Assembly: GCA_038184435.1 (NCBI GenBank)
Contig: CP116227.1
Span: 248,001 to 312,000, forward strand
Source: Nocardioides alkalitolerans
Lineage (GTDB): Bacteria > Actinomycetota > Actinomycetes > Propionibacteriales > Nocardioidaceae
DNA: 64,000 bases
Direction of reading: 5' to 3'
The notes below the pieces were generated by a model. The model saw nothing but the letters and a program-made list of their open reading frames with translations. It ran no database searches and was not told the origin of the DNA. The position numbers and the translations under genes are program-made. Shown here in pieces: positions 9,551-18,570 of this stretch; the stretch's first letter is position 1; every line of letters begins with the position of its first letter.

Positions 9551-10522
9551 TCAGGCGAGCGGGGAGCCGTCGAGCCCGGCAGCGTCGAGACGCAGCTTGA
9601 TGCGCTCCCGGAGGACGCGGGCGACGCGCCACTGCTCGAGGGGCGCGGTCTTCACCGTCATCCGCACGGTCAGCAGGTCGTGGGTGAGCTCCTGCACGCC
9701 CCACACCTCGGGCTCCTCGATGAGCACGTGGCGGTAGTCGTCGTCCTCCCACAGCTCGTGGCCGGCGTCCGTCAGCACCTCGATGAACCGGCGCACGTCG
9801 GTGGCGTAGGGCAGCGCCACGTCGACGATCGCGCGGGCCCAGTTCTGCGACCGGTTGCCGACGCGGACGATCTCGCCGTTGCGCACGTACCAGACCGTGC
9901 CGTCGGTGTCGCGCAGCCGGGTGATGCGCAGGCCGACCGCCTCGACGGTGCCGGAGACGGTGCCGACGTCGACGACGTCGCCCACCCCGATCTGGTCCTC
10001 GAAGATCATGAAGATGCCGGTGAGGAAGTCCTTGACCAGGTTCTGGGCGCCGAAGCCGAGAGCGACACCGACGACGCCGGCGCTGGCGATGAGCGGCGCG
10101 ACGTTGAAGCCCAGCTCGGACAGGGCCATGATCACGACGATCGCGCCGATGATCGCGGAGACGATGCTCTTCAGGAGCGACCCCGTCGTGCGGGTGCGCT
10201 GGGCGCGGCGCGACGTGGCCACCGGGTTGTCCGCGCTGGTGCCGGCGGTGCGGTCGCCCCGGCTCAGCCGCCCCATGCCCGAGGGCAGGACACCGGTCGC
10301 GGCGCGGGAGACCATCCGGTCGATGGCACGGTGCGCCACCCAGCGCGCGATCCCGGCGACGAGGAAGATGCCGACGAGGGCGATCAGCGCCGACAGCACG
10401 GTGCTGGCGAGGTCCGAGACGACCTCGTTCCCCGTCATCTGGAAGGCCACGCGGCAGGCCAGCGTCTGGTCGGGCGCGCACTCCGTGACGTCGGCGATCA
10501 GGGGCGTGGTCGCGGACAACAT
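9551..10522 (-). CDS. mscS: MscS family mechanosensitive ion channel
   Basis: 323 residues. Hydrophobic helices lie near residues 25-50 and 120-140, and the pore helix follows with the hallmark Gly/Ala pattern (GVVGVALGFGAQNLVKDFLTG). After it come the beta domain (GDVVDVGTVSGTVEAVGLRITRLRD) and an alpha/beta C-terminal domain. The family releases solutes during hypo-osmotic shock. I start it at ATG 10522 because GATACT sits 7 nt upstream and longer in-frame readings add an Arg/Pro-rich non-membrane N-terminus. Divergent from the 10569 gene with a 46-bp gap. Confidence 0.9.
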   Translation of the reverse strand: MLSATTPLIADVTECAPDQTLACRVAFQMTGNEVVSDLASTVLSALIALVGIFLVAGIARWVAHRAIDRMVSRAATGVLPSGMGRLSRGDRTAGTSADNPVATSRRAQRTRTTGSLLKSIVSAIIGAIVVIMALSELGFNVAPLIASAGVVGVALGFGAQNLVKDFLTGIFMIFEDQIGVGDVVDVGTVSGTVEAVGLRITRLRDTDGTVWYVRNGEIVRVGNRSQNWARAIVDVALPYATDVRRFIEVLTDAGHELWEDDDYRHVLIEEPEVWGVQELTHDLLTVRMTVKTAPLEQWRVARVLRERIKLRLDAAGLDGSPLA

Positions 10523-10529
10523 GACGCCC

Positions 10530-10561
10530 AGTATCGGCGTCGCGGTCACCAACGATATCCT
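10530..10561. promoter_or_regulatory. Back-to-back leaderless promoters of mscS and the 10569 gene
   Basis: Minus-strand GATACT (10535-10530) is 7 nt before the mscS ATG. Plus-strand TATCCT (10556-10561) is 7 nt before GTG 10569. Only 20 bp separate the two -10 elements, so each upstream promoter region overlaps the other and the two genes may compete for RNA polymerase. Confidence 0.5.
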
Positions 10562-10568
10562 CGGGTCC

Positions 10569-10955
10569 GTGAACCAGCACCGTGAGCTCCGCCCCGCCCG
10601 ACAGACCCCGCGCGGGCCCGTCCGCCGCGTCGCCGCGCTCACGCTGGCGACCGCCTTCCTCACCGTGGCCGGGGCGCTCCCGGCCCACGCCGACGTCCCC
10701 CTCGGGTGGGATCCCGAGCAGCAGCCGGTCGACGGCCTCCACGTCCTGTGGATCGTGCTGGCGATCATCGGCGGCATCGTGCTCATCGTCGCCGCGGTCT
10801 ACGTCCCCGCGGCCGCGCGTGGCGAGGACATCCGCCCCGGCGCCGCCCGCGCGCTCGAGGCCGAGTGGTTCGGCGGCCCCCGCAAGGGCCACGACGAGCT
10901 CGCCGCCCCCGACGACGCCGAGTCGCAGGCAGGTGGCGCAAGTGGCCGCTGGTGA
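10569..10955 (+). CDS. Small exported or membrane protein, unknown function
   Basis: 128 residues from GTG 10569. A signal-like segment (residues about 19-41, ending LPAHADVP) is followed by a transmembrane helix (LHVLWIVLAIIGGIVLIVAAVYV) and a short acidic cytosolic tail. Not recognised. It overlaps the next gene by 14 nt, so the pair is probably translated together; the neighbour is a DUF5130-like protein. A TATCCT 7 nt upstream supports the start. Confidence 0.7.
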   Translation: MNQHRELRPARQTPRGPVRRVAALTLATAFLTVAGALPAHADVPLGWDPEQQPVDGLHVLWIVLAIIGGIVLIVAAVYVPAAARGEDIRPGAARALEAEWFGGPRKGHDELAAPDDAESQAGGASGRW

Positions 10956-11319
10956 GCTGTTCTCCGACGACGACCGCCGGCAGATCGACACGACGATCCG
11001 CACGGCGGAGCAGCTCTCCCGGTTCGAGTTCTCGACCTACGTGGGTTCCGTCGCCGGTGACCCGCGCTCCTTCGCCACCCAGCTCCACAACACCCTCGTG
11101 GTCCCGCAGAAGAGCCTGCTGATCATGGTGGACCCGCAGCAGCGGGTGCTCGAGGTCGTGACGGGCCGCAAGGTCCGCGAGCGCATCCCCGACGCGGACG
11201 TCCTCGCGGTCGTGGCCGTCATGCAGGCCGAGTTCGCCGAGGGTGACCTCGTCGGCGGCATCGTGCGTGGCGTCTCCAAGCTCGCCGAGATGGCGCGCCG
11301 CTCGCTCCCGTCCTCCTGA
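10942..11319 (+). CDS. DUF5130-like (TPM-related) protein
   Basis: 125 residues from GTG 10942, overlapping the previous gene. The sequence (FSDDDRRQIDTTIRTAEQL, FSTYVGSVAGDP, then LLIMVDPQQRVLEVVTGRKV) has the helix-strand pattern of TPM/DUF5130 proteins found next to small membrane proteins in actinobacteria. It is soluble, with no signal peptide. The family assignment is from memory of the pattern; function unknown. Confidence 0.65.
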   Translation: MAAGELFSDDDRRQIDTTIRTAEQLSRFEFSTYVGSVAGDPRSFATQLHNTLVVPQKSLLIMVDPQQRVLEVVTGRKVRERIPDADVLAVVAVMQAEFAEGDLVGGIVRGVSKLAEMARRSLPSS

Positions 11320-11343
11320 GCCTGTCCGGCAGCTCCTCCCGCA

Positions 11344-11387
11344 ACGTCATGCGCCCCGTGGGTCCCGACCCACGGGGCGCATGACGT
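11344..11387. repeat. Dispersed hairpin family (ACGTCATGCG arms, N24), copy 2
   Basis: A perfect 20-bp stem (11344-11363 with 11368-11387) with a 4-nt loop. The outer 10 bp on each side are the shared ACGTCATGCG / CGCATGACGT arms, 24 nt apart. It lies between convergent DUF5130 (ends 11319) and pepN (ends 11409) and should act as a bidirectional terminator. Confidence 0.9.
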
Positions 11388-11408
11388 CCGAGACGGCGTA
11401 CGACGCGG

Positions 11409-13979
11409 TCAGCCCGCGTCGCGCTCCTGGGCCGCGAGGGCCCGGGCCATGTCGGAGCGGCCCTCCGCGACGTACCGCTTGGCGGCCGGGTTGGCGCTCG
11501 AGGTCGCGAGCCACTCGTCGACGCGGGCGAGCGTCTCCGGGGAGACCAGCGGCAGCGGGAACATCCCGACGAGCACGGTCGAGGCCCGCTGCACGCCCTT
11601 GGCCTCCCAGAGGGTGTCCGCGGCGTCGAGGTAGCGCTCGAGGTAGGGCGCGAGCACCGCGGCCTGGTCCGAGCGCGCGAAGGCGTAGGCGACCTGGCGC
11701 TGGGTCTCGTTGGGCACGTCGTCCCGCTCGACCGCCTCGGCCCAGGCGGTGGCCTTGGCCTCCGCGGTGGGACGCGCCGCGCGGGCCGCGGCGGCCCGCT
11801 CCTGGCCGGAGATGGTGTTGTCCCGCTCGAGCTCGGCCGCGATCGCGGCCTCGTCGGCGCGGCCCGCGGCCGCCAGCGAGGTGAGCAGGGCCCAGCGCAG
11901 GTCCGCGTCCACCTCGAGGCCGGGGAGCGCCGCCGAGCCGTCGAGCCAGCCGGCGACCAGGTCGAGCGACGCCTCCGATCGGGCCGCCGCGGCGAAGGCC
12001 CGCACGAGGGCGAGCTGGGCGTCGGAGCCCGCCTCGGCCCCCTCGGCCAGCTCGCGCAGGCCCGCCTCCCAGCGCCCGGCGACCTCGGCCCGGTGCTCCG
12101 GAGCCGTGTAGTAGCCGACCGCGGTGCCGGCGTACACGGGCAGGCGGCCGACGGCCGTCATGTCCGTCTCGGTGGCCAGGCCGCGGAGCACGAGCTCGAC
12201 GAAGTCGGTCGCCCGCATCTCGGCGTCGCGGGTCATGTCCCACGTCGCCCCCCACAGCAGGGCGCGCACCAGGGTGTCCTCGACGCTCGCGACGTGCTCG
12301 ACCGCGGTGGCCAGCGAGACGTCGTCGAGGCGGATCTTGGCGTAGGTCAGGTCGCCGTCGTTGAGCAGCACGAGCGCGGGGCGCCGGACGCCCACGAGGT
12401 CCGCGACCTCGGTGCGCTCGCCGCGCACGTCGACCTCGACGTACCCGGCCGCCGCGCCCTCGGCGCCCTCGGCGCGCCGCTGCAGACGGCCGTCGACGAC
12501 GTCGTACAGGCCGATGCCGAGGCGGTGGCGCCGCAGCGTCGGGTAGTCGGCGGCAGCCGTCTGCTCGACGACGAACGAGGTGATGACATCGTCCGCGTCG
12601 GTCTCGACGACGGGCGTGAGCGTGTTGACGCCCGAGGTCTGCAGCCACTCGGCCGCCCAGGAGGTGAGCTCGCGGCCCGACTCGCGCTCGAGCGCGGCGA
12701 GGAGGTCGGCGAAGGTGGAGTTCGAGAAGGCGTGCGCCTTGAAGTACGCCCGCAGTCCGGCGAGGAACTCGTCGATGCCCACCCAGGCCACGAGCTGCTT
12801 CAGCGTGGAGGCGCCCTTGGCGTAGGTGATGCCGTCGAAGTTGACCTCCACCGCCTCGAGGTCGTGGTTGTCGGCCGCGATGGGGTGGGTCGAGGGCAGC
12901 TGGTCCTGGCGGTAGGCCCAGTTCTTGCGGGCGTTGGTGAAGCCGGTCCACGCGTCGGTGTACTTGGTCGCCTCCACGAGCGCCCAGTGCGAGGCCCACT
13001 CGGCGAACGACTCGTTGAGCCAGAGGTCGTCCCACCACTTCATGGTCACGAGGTCGCCGAACCACATGTGGGCCATCTCGTGGAGCACCGTGTTGGCCCG
13101 CTGCTCGTAGAAAGCGTGGGTCTGGCGCGAGCGCGGGAGGTACTCGTCGCGGAAGGTCACGCAGCCCGCGTTCTCCATCGCGCCCATGTTGTACTCCGGC
13201 ACGAACAGCTGGTCGTACTTGCCGAAGGGGTAGGGGAAGTCGAACTTCTCCTCGAAGAACGCGAACCCCTGCTTGGTCAGCTCGAAGAGCTCGTCGGCGT
13301 CGAGGTAGGGCTGCACCGAGGCGCGGCAGAAGAGGCCGAGCGGGATGTCGCCGTGCGCGCCCGCGTAGGTGTCGTGCACCGCGACGTACTCACCGGCGAC
13401 GAGGGCCGTGATGTAGGTCGAGATGCGGTCGGTCGGGCCGAAGGCCCACGTCGCGCGGCCCTCGCCGGCGGGGGTGGGCTCGGGGGTGACGGCGTTGGAC
13501 ACGACGGTCCAGTGCGCCGGCGCGGTCACCGTGAAGGTGAAGGTGGTCTTGAGGTCGGGCTGCTCGAAGGACGCGTAGACGCGCCGGGCGTCCGGCACCT
13601 CGAACTGGGTGTAGAGGTAGACCCGGTCGTCCGCCGGGTCCACGAACCGGTGCAGGCCCTCGCCGGTGCGGCTGTAGGGCAGTCGGGCTGTCACCGTCAG
13701 CTCGTTCTCGGCCGCGAGGTCGGCCAGCGTGATCCGCGAGTCGGCGTAGACCGCCGCGGGGTCGAGCGCCGCCCCGTTGAGGGTGATGGTCAGGTCCTCC
13801 GCGCCCACGAGGTCGGCGAACGTCGTCGCGCCGGGCTCGGAGCAGGCGAAGCGCAGCACGGTGGTGCTGCCGAAGTGGGTCTCGCCGACGGTGAGGTCGA
13901 GCTCCACGGTCGCCGACGTGAGGTCCAGGAGGGCCGCGCGGGCGGCGGCCTCGTCACGGGTCAGGTTGGTTCCAGGCAT
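11409..13979 (-). CDS. pepN: Aminopeptidase N (M1 family)
   Basis: 856 residues, normal for the actinobacterial PepN. The zinc site HEMAHMWFGD with the third ligand in NESFAEW and the exopeptidase motif GAMEN (EYNMGAMENAG) are intact. A long ERAP1-like C-terminal helical domain follows. It removes N-terminal amino acids from peptides in the cytoplasm, finishing protein turnover begun by Clp and proteasome-type proteases. ATG 13979 has GAGGAT 7 nt upstream. It is monocistronic; the 11344 hairpin lies 21 nt past its stop. A second, unrelated-subtype M1 peptidase is at 61613. Confidence 0.95.
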   Translation of the reverse strand: MPGTNLTRDEAAARAALLDLTSATVELDLTVGETHFGSTTVLRFACSEPGATTFADLVGAEDLTITLNGAALDPAAVYADSRITLADLAAENELTVTARLPYSRTGEGLHRFVDPADDRVYLYTQFEVPDARRVYASFEQPDLKTTFTFTVTAPAHWTVVSNAVTPEPTPAGEGRATWAFGPTDRISTYITALVAGEYVAVHDTYAGAHGDIPLGLFCRASVQPYLDADELFELTKQGFAFFEEKFDFPYPFGKYDQLFVPEYNMGAMENAGCVTFRDEYLPRSRQTHAFYEQRANTVLHEMAHMWFGDLVTMKWWDDLWLNESFAEWASHWALVEATKYTDAWTGFTNARKNWAYRQDQLPSTHPIAADNHDLEAVEVNFDGITYAKGASTLKQLVAWVGIDEFLAGLRAYFKAHAFSNSTFADLLAALERESGRELTSWAAEWLQTSGVNTLTPVVETDADDVITSFVVEQTAAADYPTLRRHRLGIGLYDVVDGRLQRRAEGAEGAAAGYVEVDVRGERTEVADLVGVRRPALVLLNDGDLTYAKIRLDDVSLATAVEHVASVEDTLVRALLWGATWDMTRDAEMRATDFVELVLRGLATETDMTAVGRLPVYAGTAVGYYTAPEHRAEVAGRWEAGLRELAEGAEAGSDAQLALVRAFAAAARSEASLDLVAGWLDGSAALPGLEVDADLRWALLTSLAAAGRADEAAIAAELERDNTISGQERAAAARAARPTAEAKATAWAEAVERDDVPNETQRQVAYAFARSDQAAVLAPYLERYLDAADTLWEAKGVQRASTVLVGMFPLPLVSPETLARVDEWLATSSANPAAKRYVAEGRSDMARALAAQERDAG

Positions 13980-14084
13980 GCGCCCGATCCTCGCACCCCG
14001 GTCCCACGGGCGTCGCGCACGCCGCGGGTACGGCGGGGGCTCGCTCCGGGAATCCCCGCTTCGGTCCCGGTGTTGACTCTCGTC

Positions 14085-14711
14085 ATGACGACTGCTCCCG
14101 TGCCCGCGACGTCCGCCCGTGCCGACTTCTGGTTCGACCCGCTCTGTCCCTTCGCCTGGATCACGTCCCGCTGGATCCTCGAGGTGGAGAAGGTCCGCGA
14201 CATCGAGGTGTCGTGGAACGTCATGAGCCTGGCCTACCTCAACGCCGACAAGGACATCCCGGAGGACTACCGGAAGATGCTGGAGACGGCCTGGGGCCCG
14301 GTGCGCGTCTGCATCGCCGCCGAGCAGGCCCATGGCAAGGAGGTGCTGCTCCCGCTCTACACGGCCCTGGGCACCCGCCGTCACAACGAGCAGCAGGAGT
14401 TCACCCGCGAGGTGATCGAGGCGGCGCTCACCGAGGCCGGCCTGCCGACCGAGCTGGCCGACGCCGCCGACTCGACGGACTACGACGAGGCGCTGAAGAA
14501 GTCCCACCACGCCGGCATGGACCAGGTCGGCATGGAGGTGGGCACGCCCGTCATCTCCATCGACGGCACGGCGTTCTTCGGCCCGGTGCTCACGAAGATC
14601 CCGCGCGGCGAGGAGGCGGGCAAGCTGTGGGACGCGTCCGTCGTGCTCGCCGACTACCCCTACTTCTTCGAGCTGAAGCGCACGCGCACGGGGGACCTCG
14701 ACTTCAGCTGA
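14085..14711 (+). CDS. DsbA-fold, Rv2466c-like (mycothiol-dependent nitroreductase family) protein with a one-Cys active site
   Basis: 208 residues. It begins with the family pattern ADFWFDPLCPFAWITSRW and continues with EAGKLWDASV and FFELKRTRT near the C-terminus. These regions match my memory of the Mycobacterium tuberculosis Rv2466c family (thioredoxin fold with a helical insert, reduced by mycothiol). Where Rv2466c has CPWC, this protein has CPFA: the resolving Cys is Ala. A monothiol mechanism using mycothiol directly would be needed. ATG 14085 is chosen because it starts just before the conserved region. Convergent with the GPP34 gene. Confidence 0.85.
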   Translation: MTTAPVPATSARADFWFDPLCPFAWITSRWILEVEKVRDIEVSWNVMSLAYLNADKDIPEDYRKMLETAWGPVRVCIAAEQAHGKEVLLPLYTALGTRRHNEQQEFTREVIEAALTEAGLPTELADAADSTDYDEALKKSHHAGMDQVGMEVGTPVISIDGTAFFGPVLTKIPRGEEAGKLWDASVVLADYPYFFELKRTRTGDLDFS

Positions 14712-14723
14712 GTCGCCCGCGCT

Positions 14724-14762
14724 GCCGTCGTCGCCGGCTCAGCTCGAGCCGGCGACGACGGC
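14724..14762. terminator. Bidirectional terminator overlapping the GPP34 stop codon
   Basis: A perfect 16-bp stem (14724-14739 with 14747-14762) with a 7-nt loop. It starts 13 nt after the nitroreductase-like gene, and its right side encodes the last codons of the convergent GPP34 gene. Confidence 0.8.
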
Positions 14763-15413
14763 GGGGATGACGGTCGCGGTGAACACCGCGGTGTACATGG
14801 CCTGCACCGCAGCCGAGACCGCCTCGGAGGCCAGGTCGCCGTCGGCCACCGCCTTCGCCCGCTTCTTCACCTCGTGGGCGGGGACGCCGCCACGGTCGAC
14901 CGTCTTGTGCGAGCGGCCGATGGCGTGCAGCAGGCCGATGATCGCCGCCGTGCGGGCGTCGGGCGGGACGCCGTCGAGCAGGGTCGCGGCGAGGTCGCGT
15001 CGTACGTCGGCCTCGTGGGAGGAGTCCACCGCCGGCCAGGTCGTCCGGGGGAAGAGCCCCAGCACCTTGTCCTCCTCGCGGCGGAGGAGGCCACGCTCGA
15101 CCAGGCGCTCGGCGAGACGTCGGCGGAGCCCCTTGCCGAGGGGGCGCAGCAGACCGCCCGCGTCGCGGGGCCTCTCCGCCACGACGACGAGAGCCTGCGC
15201 GAGCACCTCGTCGTCGGGCACGGCGCCCTCCGCCGGCAGCACGTGGGGCTTGAGGCCCCAGCCACGGGGTTCTCCCAGGACGACGTGGCCCTCGAGGGCC
15301 AGCTCGGCCAGGACGGCCCCGGCGAGGGCCTGGTCGACGAACGACTGCTGGACGAGCGTGCCGTCCTCGTCGTCGAGGAGCAGGAGCAGCAGGTCCTCCG
15401 CGATGAGGGTCAT
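14739..15413 (-). CDS. GPP34 family phosphoprotein
   Basis: 224 residues. The N-terminus MTLIAEDLLLLLLDDEDG and the following LAGAVLAELALEG and GLLRREEDKVLGLFP segments are characteristic of the bacterial GPP34 (Golgi phosphoprotein 3) family common in actinobacteria. The eukaryotic relative binds phosphatidylinositol-4-phosphate; the bacterial role is not established. No signal or membrane helix. A minus-strand TTCGAT lies 6 nt before ATG 15413, so it may also be leaderless. Confidence 0.88.
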   Translation of the reverse strand: MTLIAEDLLLLLLDDEDGTLVQQSFVDQALAGAVLAELALEGHVVLGEPRGWGLKPHVLPAEGAVPDDEVLAQALVVVAERPRDAGGLLRPLGKGLRRRLAERLVERGLLRREEDKVLGLFPRTTWPAVDSSHEADVRRDLAATLLDGVPPDARTAAIIGLLHAIGRSHKTVDRGGVPAHEVKKRAKAVADGDLASEAVSAAVQAMYTAVFTATVIPAVVAGSS

Positions 15414-15508
15414 GGCCCCATCGAACCGCGCCGGGTCAAGGCTCGCCCCGACGGGTGGATCCGTGCCGAGGGGTCGACGTGCCGCCCCGTCTGTCCCACC
15501 ATGGGGCG

Positions 15509-16687
15509 ATGGTCTCGGACAATCTCTCGGGTCCCACCCGGACCGCCCACCCCTCCCGCCGCGCCCTCGTCGTGGGTGCCGCCGCGGGCGCCGGCCTCGC
15601 GGCCGCTGCCTCGGTCGGCGCCCCAGCCCCCGCCGTCGCCCGCGAGCCCGCCGTCACCACGCCCCGGCCCGCCGCCGGGCCGGCTGCCCTCCGCATGGCG
15701 GCGGCCGGCGACGGCGGGTTGCGCCGCGCCTCCGTCCGGGTCGGTCTGACCGGCCGGGGACGCCGGTCCGCCACCGTCGCGGGGGACCCCTTCTCGAGCG
15801 TGGCCCTCACCTGGAGCGCGGGGTCGCCGGCCCTGTCCGTGCGGGTGCGCAACCTCGACGGGGTCTGGCAGCCCTGGCAGGCGATCGGCCACCTCCACGA
15901 CGGGCCCAGCGTCGGCACCGCGGAGTGGCGGGCGGCGCGCCGCACCTCGGCCACCGGGCTGACGTGGGTGGGCGACGCCGACGCGATCGAGGTGGCTGCC
16001 GACGGCCCGGTGAGCGACCTGCGCGTCGAGATGCTCGACGCCACCCCGACCGAGCTCGCCCCGCCGGGCGTCTCGGCGCGGTCCGCCCCCATGTCGCGCG
16101 TCTACAACCGGGCCACCTGGGGAGCCGACGAGTCGCTGCGGACCGGGGAGCCGACGTACCTCACCGGGTTCCAGCAGGTCCACGTGCACCACACGGCGGG
16201 TGCGAACAGCTACGCGTTGGCCGACGTGCCGCGCATCCTGCGGTCGATGCTGGCCTACCACACGCAGACCCTGGGCTGGTCCGACATCGGCTACAACCTG
16301 CTGGTCGACCGGTTCGGCCGGGCGTACGAGGGGCGCGCCGGTGGCGTCAAGCGCCTCGTGCGCGGCGCCCACACCCTCGGGTTCAACCACAACTCGTGCG
16401 GCATCGCCCTGATGGGCAACTACGAGACGGCCAAGCCCCCGGCCGCCGCGGTGCAGCAGCTCGAGGCGCTGGCCGCGTACAAGTTCGACGTGCGGGGACA
16501 GAAGGCGCTCCGGAAGCTGCACGCGGCGTCGGAGGGCAGCGACAAGTACCCGAAGGGCACCGTCGCCTACCTGTGGGCGATGGACGCCCACCGCGACACC
16601 AACGACACGGCCTGCCCGGGCAAGCACCTCTACGCCGCGATGAACGACATCCGCACTCGGACGCAGGCGCGGATCGACTACTACTGA
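15509..16687 (+). CDS. Tat-exported peptidoglycan amidase / PGRP-domain protein
   Basis: 392 residues. The twin-arginine signal SRRALVVGAAAGAGLAAA sits at residues about 17-35, with likely cleavage after the Ala-rich stretch. A linker and beta-rich domain follow (residues 50-185). The C-terminal half (about 190-390) is an amidase_2/PGRP domain: NRATWGADES, VHVHHTAG with the Zn-binding His, DIGYNLLVDRFGRAYEGRAGG, and CPGKHLY near the end. It would hydrolyse the N-acetylmuramoyl-L-Ala bond outside the membrane. ATG 15509 is favoured over an in-frame upstream ATG because it places the twin Arg properly. Followed 53 nt later by metG, which has its own promoter. Confidence 0.88.
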   Translation: MVSDNLSGPTRTAHPSRRALVVGAAAGAGLAAAASVGAPAPAVAREPAVTTPRPAAGPAALRMAAAGDGGLRRASVRVGLTGRGRRSATVAGDPFSSVALTWSAGSPALSVRVRNLDGVWQPWQAIGHLHDGPSVGTAEWRAARRTSATGLTWVGDADAIEVAADGPVSDLRVEMLDATPTELAPPGVSARSAPMSRVYNRATWGADESLRTGEPTYLTGFQQVHVHHTAGANSYALADVPRILRSMLAYHTQTLGWSDIGYNLLVDRFGRAYEGRAGGVKRLVRGAHTLGFNHNSCGIALMGNYETAKPPAAAVQQLEALAAYKFDVRGQKALRKLHAASEGSDKYPKGTVAYLWAMDAHRDTNDTACPGKHLYAAMNDIRTRTQARIDYY

Positions 16688-16728
16688 GGCCGGTCGGGGC
16701 GCGGTCGGGGGCGCGGTCGGGCAGAACC

Positions 16729-16734
16729 TAGGAT
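16729..16734 (+). promoter_or_regulatory. -10 element TAGGAT of metG (leaderless)
   Basis: TAGGAT, 6 nt, then ATG at 16741. Confidence 0.55.
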
Positions 16735-16740
16735 CGGCCC

Positions 16741-18549
16741 ATGACCCACGTGCTGTCCGCCGTCGCCTGGCCCTACGCCAACGGCCCCCGCCACATCGGC
16801 CACGTGGCCGGTTTCGGCGTGCCCTCCGACGTCTTCTCGCGCTACATGCGGATGGCCGGACACGACGTGCTCATGGTCTCGGGCTCCGACGAGCACGGCA
16901 CGCCCATCCTCATCGCCGCCGACGAGGCCGGGGTGACGGCGCAGGAGCTCGCCGACCGCAACCACCGCCTCATCGTCGAGGACCTCGTCGGCCTGGGCAT
17001 CTCCTACGACCTCTACACGCGCACGACGACGCGCAACCACTACGCCGTCGTGCAGGAGATGTTCCGCGGGGTGCACGAGAACGGCTACTTCGTCGAGCAG
17101 ACGACGTACGGCGCGATCTCGCCCTCGACGGGCCGCACCCTGCCCGACCGCTACATCGAGGGCACGTGCCCGATCTGCAAGACGCCGGGCGCCCGTGGCG
17201 ACCAGTGCGACGCGTGCGGCAACCAGCTCGACCCGGCCGACCTCATCGACCCGGTGTCGCGGATCAACGGCGAGACGCCCGAGTTCGTCGAGACGCAGCA
17301 CTTCTTCCTCGACCTGCCGGCACTCGCCGAGGCGCTGGGGGAGTGGCTCGACGAGCGCGAGGCGACGGGCCTGTGGCGTCCCAACGTCATCCGCTTCTCG
17401 AAGAACATCCTCAAGGAGATCCGCCCCCGGGCGATGACGCGCGACATCGACTGGGGTATCCCCGTGCCGCTCGAGGGCTGGCGCGACAACCCGACGAAGA
17501 AGCTGTACGTCTGGTTCGACGCCGTCATCGGCTACCTCTCGGCGTCGATCGAGTGGGCCCGCCGCTCCGGCGACCCTGAGGCGTGGCGGCAGTGGTGGAA
17601 CGCCCCTGCCGAGGGTGGGGCCCAGGACGCCTACTACTTCATGGGCAAGGACAACATCACCTTCCACAGCCAGATCTGGCCGGCGGAGATGCTGGCCTAC
17701 GCGGGGAAGGGCGACAAGGGCGGGACGCCCGGCCCGTACGGCGAGCTGACCCTGCCGACCGAGGTGGTCTCGAGCGAGTTCCTGACGATGGAGGGCAAGA
17801 AGTTCTCGTCGTCGAAGAAGATCGTCATCTACGTGCGGGACCTGCTGAGCCGCTACCAGCCCGACGCGTTCCGCTACTTCGTCGCGGCTGCCGGCCCGGA
17901 GACCCAGGACAGCGACTTCACGTGGGCGGAGTTCGTGCGCCGCACCAACGACGAGCTCGTCGCCGGCTGGGGCAACCTCGTCAACCGCACCGCGACGCTC
18001 GTCGCGAAGAACTTCGGGGCGATCCCGCCGGCCGGGCCCTTCGAGGAGGCCGACGTCGCCCTGCTGGCCCGGGTCGAGGAGACGTTCGACGTCGTCGGCG
18101 ACCTCATCGCCCGCCACCGCCAGAAGGCCGCGATCGCGGAGGCGATGAAGACGGTCGGCGAGGTGAACAAGTACGTCACCGACACCGCCCCGTGGACCCT
18201 CAAGGGCGACGAGCAGCGCGAGCGCCTCGGCACCGTGCTGCACGTGATGGTGCAGGCCGTCGCCGACCTCAACACGATCCTCTCGCCGTTCCTGCCGTTC
18301 TCGGCGAACGCCGTCGACGCCGTGCTGGGCGGCGCGGGCGACCTGCAGCCGATGCCCCACGCCGAGGAGGTCACCGACCTCGACGACGACAGCCGCGGCT
18401 ACCCGGTCATCACGGGCGACTACAGCGGCGTCCGGGCCTGGGGCCGCCGGCCGGTCGAGGTGGGCACGCCGATCGAGAAGCCCACGCCCGTCTTCGTGAA
18501 GCTCGACGCCGCGATCGTCGACGAGGAGCTCGCGCGGCTGGAGGCCTGA
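16741..18549 (+). CDS. metG: Methionyl-tRNA synthetase
   Basis: 602 residues. A class I synthetase with the HIGH motif as HIGH (GPRHIGHVAG), a zinc knuckle (CPICK and CDACG), and a KMSKS equivalent KFSSSKK. The C-terminal helical anticodon-binding domain is present, with no extra EMAP/Trbp111 dimerisation domain, which is the common actinobacterial form. It charges tRNA-Met for initiation and elongation. Its leaderless promoter lies just after the amidase gene. It ends in a long imperfect hairpin shared with the convergent monooxygenase gene. Confidence 0.97.
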   Translation: MTHVLSAVAWPYANGPRHIGHVAGFGVPSDVFSRYMRMAGHDVLMVSGSDEHGTPILIAADEAGVTAQELADRNHRLIVEDLVGLGISYDLYTRTTTRNHYAVVQEMFRGVHENGYFVEQTTYGAISPSTGRTLPDRYIEGTCPICKTPGARGDQCDACGNQLDPADLIDPVSRINGETPEFVETQHFFLDLPALAEALGEWLDEREATGLWRPNVIRFSKNILKEIRPRAMTRDIDWGIPVPLEGWRDNPTKKLYVWFDAVIGYLSASIEWARRSGDPEAWRQWWNAPAEGGAQDAYYFMGKDNITFHSQIWPAEMLAYAGKGDKGGTPGPYGELTLPTEVVSSEFLTMEGKKFSSSKKIVIYVRDLLSRYQPDAFRYFVAAAGPETQDSDFTWAEFVRRTNDELVAGWGNLVNRTATLVAKNFGAIPPAGPFEEADVALLARVEETFDVVGDLIARHRQKAAIAEAMKTVGEVNKYVTDTAPWTLKGDEQRERLGTVLHVMVQAVADLNTILSPFLPFSANAVDAVLGGAGDLQPMPHAEEVTDLDDDSRGYPVITGDYSGVRAWGRRPVEVGTPIEKPTPVFVKLDAAIVDEELARLEA

Positions 18550-18570
18550 GGGGCCCGGGGCCCCTCCCGA

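Noticed and set aside
12093..14711. A long rightward open frame ending in the nitroreductase-like protein
   Set aside because: Its first two thirds are antisense to pepN, which has intact HExxH and GAMEN motifs. Only 14085 onward matches a family. It is an artefact of high GC.
16688..16740. Riboswitch or T-box before metG
   Set aside because: Only 53 bp, and the -10 is 6 nt from the ATG, so there is no leader to hold one.
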